NCBI GenBank assembly: GCA_024305405.1
Contig: JAKNDB010000103.1
Location: 1,240,001-1,304,000, forward strand
Direction of reading: 5' to 3'
Origin: Dirofilaria immitis
Lineage: Eukaryota > Nematoda > Chromadorea > Rhabditida > Onchocercidae
Length of the DNA: 64,000 nucleotides
In this document: piece by piece, positions 1 through 13,530 of the stretch
Layout of the letters: each line of letters opens with the position of its first letter
Numbering within the stretch: position 1 is the stretch's first letter
Position numbers and translations under genes: made by a program
The notes under the pieces: generated by a model
What the model saw: the letters and a program-made list of their open reading frames with translations, nothing else
Told to the model about the DNA's origin: nothing
Databases searched by the model: none

Positions 1-34
1 ACTTCTAGTATTACATTCAAAAATTGATTTTTAG

Positions 35-900
35 AAAGAATATAGCCTGGTTGATTTAAGTCCAACAAGCTGGGATCGTTTAATCAACAAAATTATTTAT
101 GAGAAGACAACCTATAATAGATTTATCAGGTACAGTTTCAGCCTAAAATCAACTATTTCGCATGATTTATACGATTATTCGATATATTTTTGCATGAAAT
201 ATAGTGTTATTATTTTAAAATTAACAGTGTATATGTAATAGAAAACTTAGAAATTTAGTATTATCCAAATTTATTTAATCTTAATTCAAGCCTATCTAAA
301 TAATTTAAAATTCGAAGAAATACGTGGATCAAAATCATTTATTTGAATATATTCACAATTGAACCATTCAAATCAAAATTTAGTAATAATTTAAATTAAT
401 CGTTTAAATTTATATCTGTTTAATTATTTCAATGGAAAATATCAATTTTCCATTCAAATAATCTAAAATTTTTTCAAAATTTAGAATTTAATTAATAATT
501 TATTAATTTCAATAAGATTTTTTTATTAATTTTGCAAATAAAAAGTAATCGACAGAATCATTTTTTGAATTTATTCTTTTATTTATTTTTCAATTGCAGA
601 AATAGCAATCGTCAAGATAATTTCATATGTGAGGGAAAGTGTCGTTATAATTCTTTATGTTCTTTGCGAAAAGGACATCATAATACGACACTATGCAGTC
701 ACCTGTCATCCTATAGTAATGTTAAACGAAATTCGTATAAATCATCCAGAATTGTTAACCATGTTGAGGAAACGATGAATGTAGTAAATCCAGTTACAGT
801 AACTAAGCAACAACAATATGTAGAAATTATGATGTTATTAAAGAAGAAATTGCGATCACATATCATGAAAAGATTTCTTCAATTATTTCTTTTTCCATAA
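35..900 (+). CDS. acid sphingomyelinase-like phosphodiesterase, 3' end (partial)
   Basis: Two exons join in frame: 35-129 (donor GT at 130) and 600-900 (acceptor TTGCAG, stop TAA 898-900). The first reads ...YSLVDLSPTSWDRLINKI..., the second has the cysteine pattern CEGKCRYNSLC followed by TTLCSHL. This order (LxPxSW, then C-x3-C-x4-LC, then LCxHL) is that of the C-terminal ASMase region of SMPD1-type enzymes, which hydrolyse sphingomyelin to ceramide and phosphocholine in lysosomes or after secretion. The catalytic metallophosphatase domain must lie upstream of the window. The last ~50 residues are basic and not recognisable. The split codon AG|A at the junction is consistent. Alternative: a sphingomyelinase-like (SMPDL) paralogue. 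Confidence 0.7.
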
Positions 901-1849
901 AAATGAAATGGATGAATAAAATTTTGGCAGTTGATAATATTTACATGTTCGTAATTGAATAATCATGAATAATCTTTATAATAAGCTTTTTTCTTCTCTA
1001 ATAATTAATTTTTACTAGTTTATATTAATATATAATTATTCAGTCCCTACCGTTATTGTCTTAATCAATATTTGATTCCTTAAAATTGTCTTAAAAATTT
1101 TTTAAATTAGCAAAATCATGAAAATTATCGCTAAATAATTATAATTTTATATACTGTGAAAGATGTGAACTTAGAAATTATAAATCTTGAATTAAAAATT
1201 ATGTTCAAATCGATAAAACTAATTTGCTAGCCTTAAATAACCAGAAAAATTATATTTAAATTAATAAAATTATAGCTTTAAAATTATTTTAGAAATTAAT
1301 CTTTAAATTTCGCCAAATCGCTAATTCTAAAGTAAGCTTTACAAATGCTTTGAAAAATGAAATTAAGAAAATTTTTGTTAAAATTTCATAGGCAATTATA
1401 AAATTATCAATCTTAGAAGTATAAACATGGAAATAATAAAACTATCCACAAATTTGATGAAAAAGAAATTATCGAAATAAGTTTAAAAATTATCGTTAAA
1501 TTAAAAAATTATAACTCTAAGAATTATTTTTAAATGAACGAAGTTGCAAGCCTTAAAATAATTTAAAAATTGCTTTTAAATTAATGAAGTGATAGTTTAA
1601 AAAATTATGTTTAAAATGCTCAAAATAAAGTTGCATTTTTACAATAAAACAATGTTAAAAATTATCCATAGAACGATTGGATTGTTATAAAAAAAAATCT
1701 TTTCTTAATATTATCCTATTCAATCAATTTTCCCATAAATTTAAATTTTAAAATATAAACAAATTATTTTGTTAAAATTATAATCGATTTGAAGTATGCA
1801 TCGTTTCTTATTTAATTTTAAAATCAATGCAATTTATATCATGATAAGG

Positions 1850-1928
1850 AAGTGAAAGAGAGAGAAAAGAAAGAGAAGAGGTAGAAGAGAGAGAGAAGAA
1901 AAAAGAGTAAAGAAAGAAGAAAAAGATA
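1850..1928 (+). repeat. polypurine (GA-rich) tract
   Basis: Roughly 75 bases almost entirely A and G on the plus strand (GAGAGAGAAAAG-type), with one T near its middle and another near its end. Such tracts can form triplex or nucleosome-poor DNA; no function is shown here. Confidence 0.75.
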
Positions 1929-2870
1929 CGAATGAAGGAAAATGAATTATTTTCATTTCTAACAAATATATGCATATATGTTTGTTTGCTTAATTATTAA
2001 CAATGTGATAGAATTTCTGATGCATATATCTATCATATGGTAACATATCTCTGATTATTACTTATTTTTAGTTTTAATTTTATTTTCATTTTTTATTTAA
2101 TTAAGAAAATAATTTTATATTTTTTAAATCAAACGAAGTAAATTTAGAAAAATTAAATAGAAACTTTTTAATATAATAGGAAAATTTGCTGAAAATGAAT
2201 GATCCATCCATTTGTATTTGTTCGAGATGATCGAGATTTCAACTAATCAATTATTTTTTTTTTTCACTCAAATAAACGAGTTTTTTTATAGATAAAAAAA
2301 TTATCATCATAGTGATAGACTTTTTCTTTCGTTTTTTCTTTTCTAATTTTTCTTTTCGTTTATTTGTTATGAATGTTTCCACACTATTATTGTTATTGTA
2401 GCAGCAATTGCAAGTGTTGCTGTTGTTATTATTGTTATTGTTATCATTCTTCATATTACTTTTATTATTACTACTATTATTCATTTTATCATAGTTTAGC
2501 TGGAATGACATATTAGATTATCAGATTGTTTTGAAGAGATCAATAATCAAAATTCTATGACTAAACTTATAAACCAAATTTTGGCAGCTGATATATCCAT
2601 TTCTTTTTCTAATAAACAAACTTATAAAAGAATAAGCGATTTCAAAGGACAATAACAAAAGAAAAGCGCAAAGGAAGAATTAGTCGAGCAAAAAAAAAAA
2701 GAGAACAAAAATCGATGAGACTTTGATCATTGATATTTATTTCCTACAAAATTTACTAAACTTTACAAATCGAGATTTTGCATTTCTTGCTATCCAGCAT
2801 TTAAAAAACACAAATTATGATATAGGTATTTTATCAATGATTATTGTTGTCATTATTGTACTACTATTAT

Positions 2871-3152
<282 letters not shown>

Positions 3153-5469
3153 TTATTATTAGCAGCACTAGCAATAGCAATAATAATAGTGTAGTATCAA
3201 CAATGATAATAACAATAATAAGAGTAAGAGCAGTAGTAGAAGTAATATACTAATAATAATAATCAATATCACTAATAAAGATTACTATTTTTTATTATTA
3301 CTTTTATCATAACAAAAATAACCACTGTTGTTATTCGAGTTGGTTATTTTGTAAAATTCTTATTTTAAAAATTTCATTCATTTTAAAATTTATTATTTAA
3401 TTAAAAGCGTACTGATAAGAATTGTTTCAATGATGATGCAATTTACTTTACTTCACCTGCTTGATACGATGCATTTTGAAATGACAAAGGATCAAGAAAA
3501 TGATATTGTCATGATCAGATGACAATATCATTCCTTTAACATTTCAGGTAATATGTGTAAATTTTTAACTTCAGCAATGTATTAATCATTAAGATATTAT
3601 ATTGCATTTTATCAAAGAATCATTATATTTCATTTTATCAATCTTTTTTTCTTCTCGCTAATTTTTATGCTGTTAACTGTATCAGAATTATTAGATTAAT
3701 TTTAATTCAGTATTATTAAAAGTGAGTATATAGATAGATAGGTGGAATATTATGATTTCGCTGTAAAGATAAGACTATTTTATATAGAGATATGAAATAT
3801 TATAATAACAATTCAAGAGTGCTTGTTTCCAGTATTCTCGAAACCATTGCTCCTCAAAATCTTGGGAATAGGATAAAATTTCTGACCTAAACTCATCAAT
3901 TAAATTCAAAACTTCTACAGTCTTTTCAGAGTTTTGTAAACTTAAAGATAATAATCTAGTTTATATTAAGCTATATTAAGCTGAAATAGCATATGAAACG
4001 ATGGCCTTTCATTCTATTTAGATAAGAACGATAATATAACTTAATCTTATACATCAACTTAGCAAATAATGTAATCAGTGCAATGCTATTTTCTCATGGA
4101 TTTATAATCTGCTTCATCCCAAAGATCATTGAAAACTTAATTTGATCTTAACATTCAGATGTGGATCTATCAAAAATACAATACCATACTCGCCTAATAG
4201 TTCAGGCAGAACACCTTTCAAATTTAACATTAATAAATAATTCTTTCCTATTTCTTTGGTGAATGATACATTGGAAATTAATTAATATAACCCATGCAAA
4301 ATTTTCATCAAACTCACTTTGGTAATCAGTTATTATCAGGAAAGGCTACGTTTTTCTTTATCATTTCAATGATGATAATTTATTTAAAAAATTGTTTAAT
4401 CTTTTTTTTACATAAAACTTAAAATACCTTTATTTTTATAGCTTATATCATATAAAACCATATTTATTTTTGTTCTGCATCTTAAAGATTTATTTATTAC
4501 AACAGTGATAAATTATGATTAAACTAATTGACAATATTTGAATAGTATCATCATCATTCATCATCATCATTACCTCATTATCATTATCACTATAATCAAT
4601 TTAATCAAAAATTAAAGATTTTAAGTTTTGATGATTGCCTGATACCATTGTATCTTTTTATGCTGATAATAATCGTAGATTAAGATATTTACTTATCATC
4701 TTGAATTATGCCTAAAATAATTTCAATGCAATACATTAGAAATTATTTGAATAGTTATTTTCTATTATTTAATCACTAGTAATAATAATTATTATTATTA
4801 TTTCCTATCTAATGTATTGTAAAATTTCCGATTTTCCTTCCCCTTCTTTGATCTTTTCTTATTTTTTCCTAAATATTTATTATCATTTAATAAAAATATT
4901 GATTCTTTCCTTTTTCTCTTCCTTTTTACAAATGGCATAAATTTCCAAAAATAATTTAAACCCAATTTTCAGCAAAAAATATTGAAAAATTGAAATTCTA
5001 TATTTTTTTATTAATATTTATGTAAATAAAATCGATCCATTGATAAATTATTTTGATGGCAATCATTCGTATGAGTAATTGTAAATAAAATGAATTAAAA
5101 CAGAATTATACGATAATAACAATTTCGGCAATTTTAATTGGCCAATTATAATAATAATAATTTTTGATTTTAGTTTTATATTTCAATTATAATAATTCCA
5201 GTTAAAAAATATCACTATATTGATATTACTATATAATATACACATTTCCAAATGCATGACAATTGAATTTTAGTTAACAAGTAATACTCGTAATTCCACC
5301 TGGAATTCCTATTTGTCAACCCGTATAATTCCACTTACCGAATATCAACTGAAATAATTATTATTTCTAGATCTATGATTCAACACAGAGCTCTTAGCAT
5401 CATTTGTGATATCAAAAGTTATCAGTAAACAATAAATCCGGTACTGCATACCTGATTAATACGATACCC

Positions 5470-8400
5470 ATGGAAAACGGCATTAATTCATTCGGATCAC
5501 TTGATAATGCTGATCAAGTTTTGGCCGAATTTGGTAATTTTTGTATTGATTTGTTAGTTTTCCGAAAGATTTTAAATACATTTTACTAGAATATTTGAGA
5601 AAATGAAAGTTTTGGAATTTTAAGAAAATAAATCATTCACTTCTCGTTTATTTAAATAAATTTGCATAGTTAGTTCTAAACAAAAAAGTATGAGAAAAAA
5701 AGGAAGATAAATAAAATATAAAGAGGAGAAAGAAGAGATAAAACTTATTTTTAACGAATCAAAAACTAATTTAAAAATTTTATTTTATCAACGATAAAAT
5801 AAAAATAAAAGATGGGAAAAGATAGAATAGAAGAATAAGCGATCTCTTTGATCTTTTATAAAAATAAATTGATGACATTGGAAATTTATGAATTCCTTAC
5901 TATATAACTTATAGGATCCAAACAAAAAAAATTGAAACTTTTCTCTTGTAATTAAACTTTTTAGGCAGTCGTCAACGATATGTTTTATTGATTACAACTT
6001 TGTTATCATTTAATTGGGCTATAGCTTCAATGCCAGTGATGCATGGTATATTTATCATTGATGATGATTGCTTCTTAAATGGCACAGCTTCCGGTAACGA
6101 TGTAAGAGATATAAATCTGTGCATGGAAAATTCCCAAAAATAACTCCAATCTTCGAGGTATTAGTCATTTATTAGAATTTGTTGTACTGTAGATATATAA
6201 TATGATCGTCGTACTGTAGATATATAATATGATCCTGTAATACTCTAAGATTTTTGTATACTTTTTGATCTTCTCTCTTCTTCTGTGATAGCACGCCGAT
6301 CGAGTAAATAAGTAATAATAATTATTTAGATTAAAGAAGCAATTATAAGAACTTGAAGTAAGCAAATTACATACATTTCAATTACTATATATACTTTGTA
6401 CTGATATCAGCAAATATCATTTTACATAAGTAATTATTTGACATTATCTTATATAAAAGTTCATTATTATCCCATATAAATAATAATCGATATCAGCTTA
6501 TGTAAATGTCATCATAATATCATGTGATATTCATTTCATAAATCAATTTATAACAGGTATTATCATATGCATATATTTTTAGTTTAATTTACACGGTAAT
6601 AGGCGATACCTATTAGAATGGACAACCTCAGCATTTATGCTTGGCAATATGATTGGTGCTAGCACACTCACATATTTATCGGATAAGTACGTTATAACTT
6701 AACTGAATAAAAAAATTTCCATATATATATAATTACATATATGTAGACATACATATATATTTGATTATTTGAATTTAGAATTAGATTATGCGAAATAATC
6801 TATATCTTATCTAAATGCATACAACGGCATATAATTGATAAATAATAGCAATAATGATAATAATAAAATTATATGAAAATTTCTCCATTTTTTCCGAAAT
6901 ATTTTGTCTTTTATTTTTATTTCCTAAAAGAAGGAAAGATAACAAATGATAAAATAATTATTATGACATCCAAATAATTATTTAGCATTTTTTAGATTTG
7001 GACGACGACCAGTGCTAATTTCCAGCTTATTAGCGCTTGGAATTATTGGTTTATTAACTTCCTTGGCTGAAAATATTCTTGCGTTTATTATCGGACGTTT
7101 CATACAAGGATTTTGTTCTCCGGTTTGTTTTCAAAAGATTTTAAATTAATTTTTACTGTAAAATATGGAAAGAATAATAAAATCATTGGAATAATAAGTT
7201 AATTAATCAAAGTGATGAAATCTAAAAATAAATCAATGTATCGAAAGGCGAAACGACAATATTAGGCAAATTAATAAAACGTTATGCATTTTAAAATAAA
7301 CTTACATCTTGCCTTTTCTAGGGACCATTATTAGTAGGTTGGGTACTTAGTTATGAAAGTGTTCCAATTGGATTACGCGGTTTTGTCACTTTGATGTATG
7401 GTGTAATGTGGGTAATTGGTTACTGTGCAATAGCACCACTTGCTTATTTCATCTATAATTGGCGATTTTTAATGATTGCCTATTCGGTACCTTCGATAAT
7501 TATCGCTGTCATATATTTTCTGTCAGTAATTTTTTTAAACTTTGATTAAAATGATTCATGAAATTCTTCTTTTTACTTCCTTTTTCTCTCTTTTTTCTTA
7601 AATAAAAAATTAATACCTTTAGCTCTTGTAAATTAAATATTTTAAAGATATTATTATATAACTTATTTAAATTTAAGAAATTTTTTGTAAAATATCAATT
7701 ATAGTACTATCCCGGAAAGTCTTCATTTTCTGATAGTAAATGGGCGAAAACAAAAAGCTGCAAAGTGGATTCGAAATGCGGTGAAATATGGAAATGTTTT
7801 ACATAAAAGAAGTGTTGATATGATGGTGGAACTACTCGAGAATACATGTCCAGATGTAAAGGTGGATGAAAACAAAAAAGAAATGACGGAGGATTTGAGG
7901 TTTAATAATTTTGTTCGGTTTTTTTATCATAAGAATAAGTCACAAATTATTGGTGGAAGAAAAATTAAGGCATATTTTTCTTTCCAATATTCAGAAGTCT
8001 CACTATTCAAATAAAAAAATGCGATAAGTTTATTCATTTAATGGTTGCTTATAAAGAAAAGAAATTAGCGATTCCCGAAATATTCCCTTTCCTTTTTTCT
8101 TTCTAAAATTCGTAAATTATTTGATTAATTATTATTAGTTCTAACACCTAATCAATGAAAATAATAAACTTAAATAGTAAATAATAATCTCAGATCATCA
8201 TTCATGGAACAATTGATGGAGCATAAAATTTTTGTATCTATACATTTATTTTAGTTTTTCTGTGGTGAGTATTTTCATTTTTAATATATTCAAACATTCT
8301 TGAATATTTATAAAATGTAGGATGATATATATCAATACTCAAGATATTGTGATAAACATATAGAGGATAATATATTTCATAAGCATACATAATTCGGAAT

Positions 8401-9448
8401 TTTATATTTCATTTCCGATACGCCAAACATTTGTTTTATTTCGATTAGTTCTTTTATTGCTTATATTACTGAAAAGTTCCTTTTTCAAAATTAATTAAAA
8501 TCTTTAGGACTAGTGATACATTTGTTTATTATGGCTTATCGACTTACAGCATTCACTTGCCGGGAAATAAATATTGGAATTATATATTGTCAGGTTTAGC
8601 CGAATTACCTGCATATATTATTATACCATATGTCCTTGAAAAGTAATTTTCTTTTTTTCTTGATTTTTACTTTACACTTTGATCGATAGGAAATGTAAAT
8701 TGATTCATAGAGCAATTTTTTTTTATTTTAATTTAAATTTTAAAGAAATAATTTATAAAAAATATATTCCTATCATTTGCAGTTTTGGACGTAAACAAAT
8801 CGTAGCACATACGCATTTTTGGTGGGAATATCACATATAGTTCTTATATTTATACCTAGCAGTAAGTTATTTTTAGTTTTAAAAATATGACATAAATAAT
8901 CAAATATTTACTTTAAAAATTTTGTTAAATAATTAAATAAGACAGTAGTAGTAAAATTATTAATAAATAATTATCACATTCTATAAATCATTCAGATCAT
9001 TGATTATCTATTCCATTGTAAATAAAATTAATTATGCAATCACAAATTGATTAAGACTTTAATTAATTAATCCAATATAAGAAACTTAAATAAAAGAAAA
9101 TATCACGCTTTCCCAGGTTATGTTTGGCTGCCAATTTCTTGTTGGCTAATATCAAAATTTGCAATTTCATCATCATTTATGTGTATTTTTGTTTATGGAA
9201 GTGAAATATTTCCCACAACAATACGAAATGTTTGCTTAGGCATATGTGCTGTGATCGCATCGATTTGGTGGTGTTATTGCACCATATATTGTCTTATTGG
9301 TTTATATTTTTGCTTAAAATTTCATTCTATTATTCGCTGAAAATTAAAAGAAACAAATTTACAATAAATTTAAATCCAAATGTTTCTTAATATTTCTTTA
9401 ATTTAATTACTATTTAAGTAATTATCATTATATAATGATTATTAATCA

Positions 9449-9480
<32 letters not shown>

Positions 9481-10056
9481 CTATATATTATCATTTTCCT
9501 TTCATTGCTTTTCCTAAAAGCAAAAACAAAAAATATAAAAATAAAATTTTGTGCATTTTATAATCAAAATATATTTCAGTAATTCTCAATATCTTTGCCC
9601 TATTTAAATTTTGCAAAAGAAGAAAAATTTTTAATTTTTATTAAAGCCACCAATTTTATTTGGCTTTTATTAAAATAATACTTTCCAATGCAATAAAAAT
9701 GCTGCTAAATATAAAATTATATTTTTCTTATTATAATTTACTCAGAAATTATTCTCTATGAAATTTCAATGATGAGGAAAAGTTATTTTGATAGCTAAGA
9801 TCATATCATATCATTGTTCATTTCATTGATTTAATTTATACCTTTATAGGGTTCAGTGCATGCACTATTACCAACCATTCTTTTTGGATCGGTAGCCTTA
9901 ATTGCTGGAACTTTGACTTGTATTTTACCGGAAACAAAAGAATGCGTACTGCCATCATCTTTGGATGAAGCGGTACATATCAATCACTTAACCAAATCCA
10001 AATCATCAAAATGTCAACAACGATCGAACAGACCAACAACATCATCAGATAATTAG
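5470..10056 (+). CDS. organic-cation-transporter-like MFS protein (SLC22-type)
   Basis: Membrane transporter of the major facilitator superfamily. Supported exons: 5470-5533 (ATG, MENGINSFGSLDN), 5965-6099, 6583-6686 (EWTTSAFMLGNMIGA), 6996-7122 (FGRRPVLISS; with the preceding SDK this is MFS motif A), 7322-7521, 7705-7899 (IPESLHFLIVNGR, the conserved PESxR-region of OCTs), 8508-8642, 8783-8861, 9117-9299 (YGSEIFPTTIRN, the OCT segment before TM11) and 9850-10056 (LPETKECVLP, typical OCT tail; stop TAG... reading ends TAA-free at 10056). Codon phases agree for the first six joins. An exon of about 25 codons expected between 7899 and 8508 (TM7) is not resolved. Two frame breaks are needed: a 5-T run at 8816-8820 and a site near 9270. 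Because similar breaks occur in S24 and ADSL I favour assembly error, but an inactive copy is possible. Substrate cannot be inferred. Confidence 0.78.
9452..9480. repeat. (AT)n dinucleotide repeat in transporter intron
   Basis: About 29 bases of uninterrupted AT alternation in the last intron of the MFS gene. Confidence 0.9.
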
Positions 10057-10619
10057 TCTAATTCATAAATAAATCTGTAATTATATTTGGCATATATTAA
10101 AATATTTCATTAAAATAATCATACAAAGACAGGAAAACTAAAATCACAATATAAAATTTCAGTAATATGGTTTAAAATCGATGCAAAATATATTAAAATT
10201 AAATATTATAATGGAATTATATTTATAATCAAAATAGAAATACCATCTCCTTTTTTATTTCGAATTAATCATTTTTTAAATAAAACACATGATTTATAAT
10301 ATAAAGCAAGAAAAAAGAGAAGTGACTGATCGAATTAATCATACTGAACATGCAAATATTATCCTACTCCTCACATGAATTATAATAGTAATTGCCTGTG
10401 GGTTGTTGATCCTACTTGAAACAATCCGATTCTCATATATATCATATGCTAGTGATATGTACAGATATTATTCATAAATCGAACTTGGTGCTATCAAACT
10501 CCGAAATGAAAAATCATCCTTTCATCACAAATCGTCATCACTTTTACATCATCAAAATAATTTCATACCTGATGTAAAATTTTTAATTCAATGTATAAAT
10601 AACATAAGTGAATTAATAA

Positions 10620-10870
10620 AATAATATGAATAAATTTATCATCTTATAATGTAATATAAATCGATATATGAATATAAATATTAATAAAAAATATGAATAA
10701 ATTTATCATCTTATAATGTAATATAAATCGATATATGAATATAAATATTAATAAAATAATATGAATAAATTTATCATCTTATAATGTAATATAAATCGAT
10801 ATATGAATATAAATATTAATAAAATAATATGAATAAATTTATCATCTTATAATGTAATATAAATCGATAC
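10620..10870. repeat. tandem repeat, ~67-68 bp unit, four copies
   Basis: Units start at about 10624, 10691, 10759 and 10827, each opening ATATGAATAAATTTATCATC and ending in TATTAATAAAA. The copies are nearly identical, so the array is recent. The last unit runs into a more GC-rich, non-repeated stretch at about 10870. Confidence 0.92.
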
Positions 10871-12612
10871 GTGGAATGGTGAAAGCAACGTCAAGCAACT
10901 CAAGAAAGAAATCACGCAACACGTTATAGTGCCAATAGAGAAACTATGTGTATCGCAAACTGTCCATCAACCCGCTGGGTTAGCTATTATCTGACAGCAA
11001 AAATGTGGTGGTTGAAGTTTTGTTGGATATCGTTGTTTGTATCAGTCTTTGGTTAAATTTATTTTTTGAATATTTCGTTAATTTTGTCAGTTTTTATTCT
11101 CTCCACAAAAACTTGCACTATTTTCAAACTTTTTCTAACTATGCACTATTTTCAAACTTTTTTCAAACTTGCAAAAGCTTATTTTATCACCTTACTACTA
11201 TAAATGATTAATAAAAGTGTCGTGTATATACACGTATACACGTCAAAATACGTAAACATATTACAAGCAACAATTAATAATAATAATAATAAATAAAAAT
11301 AAGTCAATCGAACTGATAACTGATTGGAAAAATGATCAAAAATTATGCGTTGAGAAGTAGCGTGTAATTTCAGTTTATTGAATACGAAATATCATTACGA
11401 ACAAGTTTAAATTAAAACGTATACAATTGTAATGTGATTATAGGAATGATTATAGCGATTATACCTTCACTCCTCTTTTTTCCGCTTCCATTGAAGTATT
11501 TCAAAATACATTTTCCATTTATTTCCTATTTCAGTCCAATTTGAACACCAAAATTGTTTTTCCTATAATTATTACTATAAAATCTTCTGCTATATATATT
11601 ATAAAATATATGCAATGATATGAAATATTTTCACACCAAAATTCTCTTCATCAAATTTTTGCCTTCCTAAAAAAATTAAAATAAAATTAGAGATATCAGT
11701 GAATTAATTGCCATGTATTCTTGCTGATATTATTCCATTCTTATTGCTTAATAAGAAAAAAAAGCATGCGAATATTTCTCTTCTATTTATTCTTATGCAT
11801 TAATTAATTAGAAATAAAATTTCGAGGAAATTCAAAGAATTATATTAATTATGTTGCTGTGGTTTTTTCGGCATCATTTTAATTGAAAATTTCATTTAGT
11901 TCACTTAAAAAAATAATTAATTAAATAAGGAAAAATGAAGTACATTTATTCTTCACATCATTTATTATAATCTTCCTATTGTTGCATTCTTCATGTATAT
12001 ACACCTTCTATTAAATAAAAGAAATTTCGAACTTACTCTTTGTTTTTGCAATCCTTTAATTATATATTTATTTCTATAAATAATTCAATCACAAATACCA
12101 TCTATCTTTCAGGGTTTAGATTGATATATCAAATTTTTCATTTACAGATTTTATATTTATACATTAGATTTATTATTTCTGAAATTATCTATAATTTGTA
12201 TTAGTAAAAAAAAATCTTTTTTTTTTAAAAAAATCATTTTTAAAAAATTAAAAATATTTTAAATTCTTGGAATTACCCACGAAATTTCTCTTTAAATTTC
12301 ATTTGTTGTCGGATTATTTCAAGCTTTTCAATATTTACAGTAGTTTTACAACTGTTCAAGATGTAATGCTTGCATATCAAATTTCACTATATTCATACTC
12401 AGAAAATCTCATTATACTGAGAGTAGCAGAGTATTTGATATTGTTGATATGCAGGAATGTCATGATATTTCGAGAATTTGCTGCAGGTCGAGAAAGACAG
12501 GTAATGATAGCAAGTTAGGAATCTTTGGATGGAAAATGCATCCTTGATAATTAGGCGATATAAGATAGGCTTTGTGCGACGTAAGATTACATTATGAAGT
12601 AATCGTTTTCAG
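10871..12612. other. intergenic region, no firm gene
   Basis: Begins with a GC-richer stretch (10870-11000) with no clear coding frame, then AT-rich DNA. Short open frames at 11005-11211 and 12267-12518 lack recognisable features, and the latter does not splice in phase to the exon at 12632. Confidence 0.5.
12606..12612 (+). promoter_or_regulatory. candidate trans-splice acceptor (GTTTTCAG)
   Basis: A strong TTTTCAG acceptor lies 19 bases before the ATG at 12632, and no upstream exon fits in phase. This is the arrangement expected for spliced-leader addition in nematodes. It is an inference; a cis-spliced upstream exon is the alternative. Confidence 0.4.
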
Positions 12613-12631
12613 GCCCCAACTTATTATTTTA

Positions 12632-13530
12632 ATGAAAAATATTTTAGACCGAATGAATAACAGAATACAATTTAATGAAGAGATAAGATTTCTGGAAATC
12701 TGGGATCAAATCCGAAAGAGAATTGCAAGCGATCATTGTGAAACGCAGGAATTTGCAAGTATGCTCGATACCTTGATATATTATTCGGAATTGGCTCGGG
12801 AAAATTGCAAGCCTAAGAATCGTGAGTTATGCAGTGCACTTTGCTGTGTACTTCGTGAGGTATATTAATTTACAATTGAAAATGAATACCACTAAGCATT
12901 TTTTGGGTTAAAGGATCACATAATGGATTTATAAGTTATTCTTGTCGACTCTAAACGAAGTTGTTAAAAGGTCATAAGTTTTACTGAATGTTCGCTGAGA
13001 GATGGATGAATTTTCGGCTAAAATGATAGAAAGAAAAATCCTGAAAGTAAATTTTTTATGGAAAAAGATCGTGTTTTTCATATTTTTTTTTGATACTTTA
13101 AGGAAATCATCAATAGAAAGGAACATTTCGAAGAAACATCAAAGAATATCGATGCATCAACTGTTACTGATTCAGGATTTGGAACATTCCATTCGGAATC
13201 ATCTGCTGAATGTGCTTCGAAATTGATAACGCCAAGTTGTATAGACGTTGATCAAAAGGTAATATCACATCGAGCGAAATGTATCAAATCAAGACCACAA
13301 AAATATTAATACAAGACCTTAAAGAATATAGAAATTTGACGTATGATACTACTGCTGTCAAGAATGTCTTTGATGGTAAAGTAAAAGATGTAAACCAGTC
13401 TACAAATACCTTCCCATGTATGGTAACAGCAATAATATGTTGTTTTGCTTGTTTGATTGCCTTTACACCACATCGTTTCTTTCCATGGTTTTTCACGTTG
13501 ATATCATTCAATTCACCACCACCGTTATAA
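12632..13530 (+). CDS. small C-terminally anchored protein with KASH-like tail
   Basis: Four exons, all joined in phase 0: 12632-12859, 13002-13046, 13103-13258 and 13363-13530, giving about 198 residues. Residues 1-76 are helical and charged (IWDQIRKRIASDHCETQEF) and cysteine-containing; the middle is Ser/Thr-rich (STVTDSGFGTFHSESSAE). The last exon has one hydrophobic segment (MVTAIICCFACLIAF) followed by a ~21-residue tail TPHRFFPWFFTLISFNSPPPL broken only by this description; its end, FNSPPPL, matches the form of KASH peptides (nesprin ends TNGPPPT). KASH proteins sit in the outer nuclear membrane, insert the tail in the perinuclear space and bind SUN trimers. That role is inferred from the tail alone; the cytoplasmic part is not recognised. 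Other possibility: an unrelated tail-anchored protein with a chance PPPL. Confidence 0.6.
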
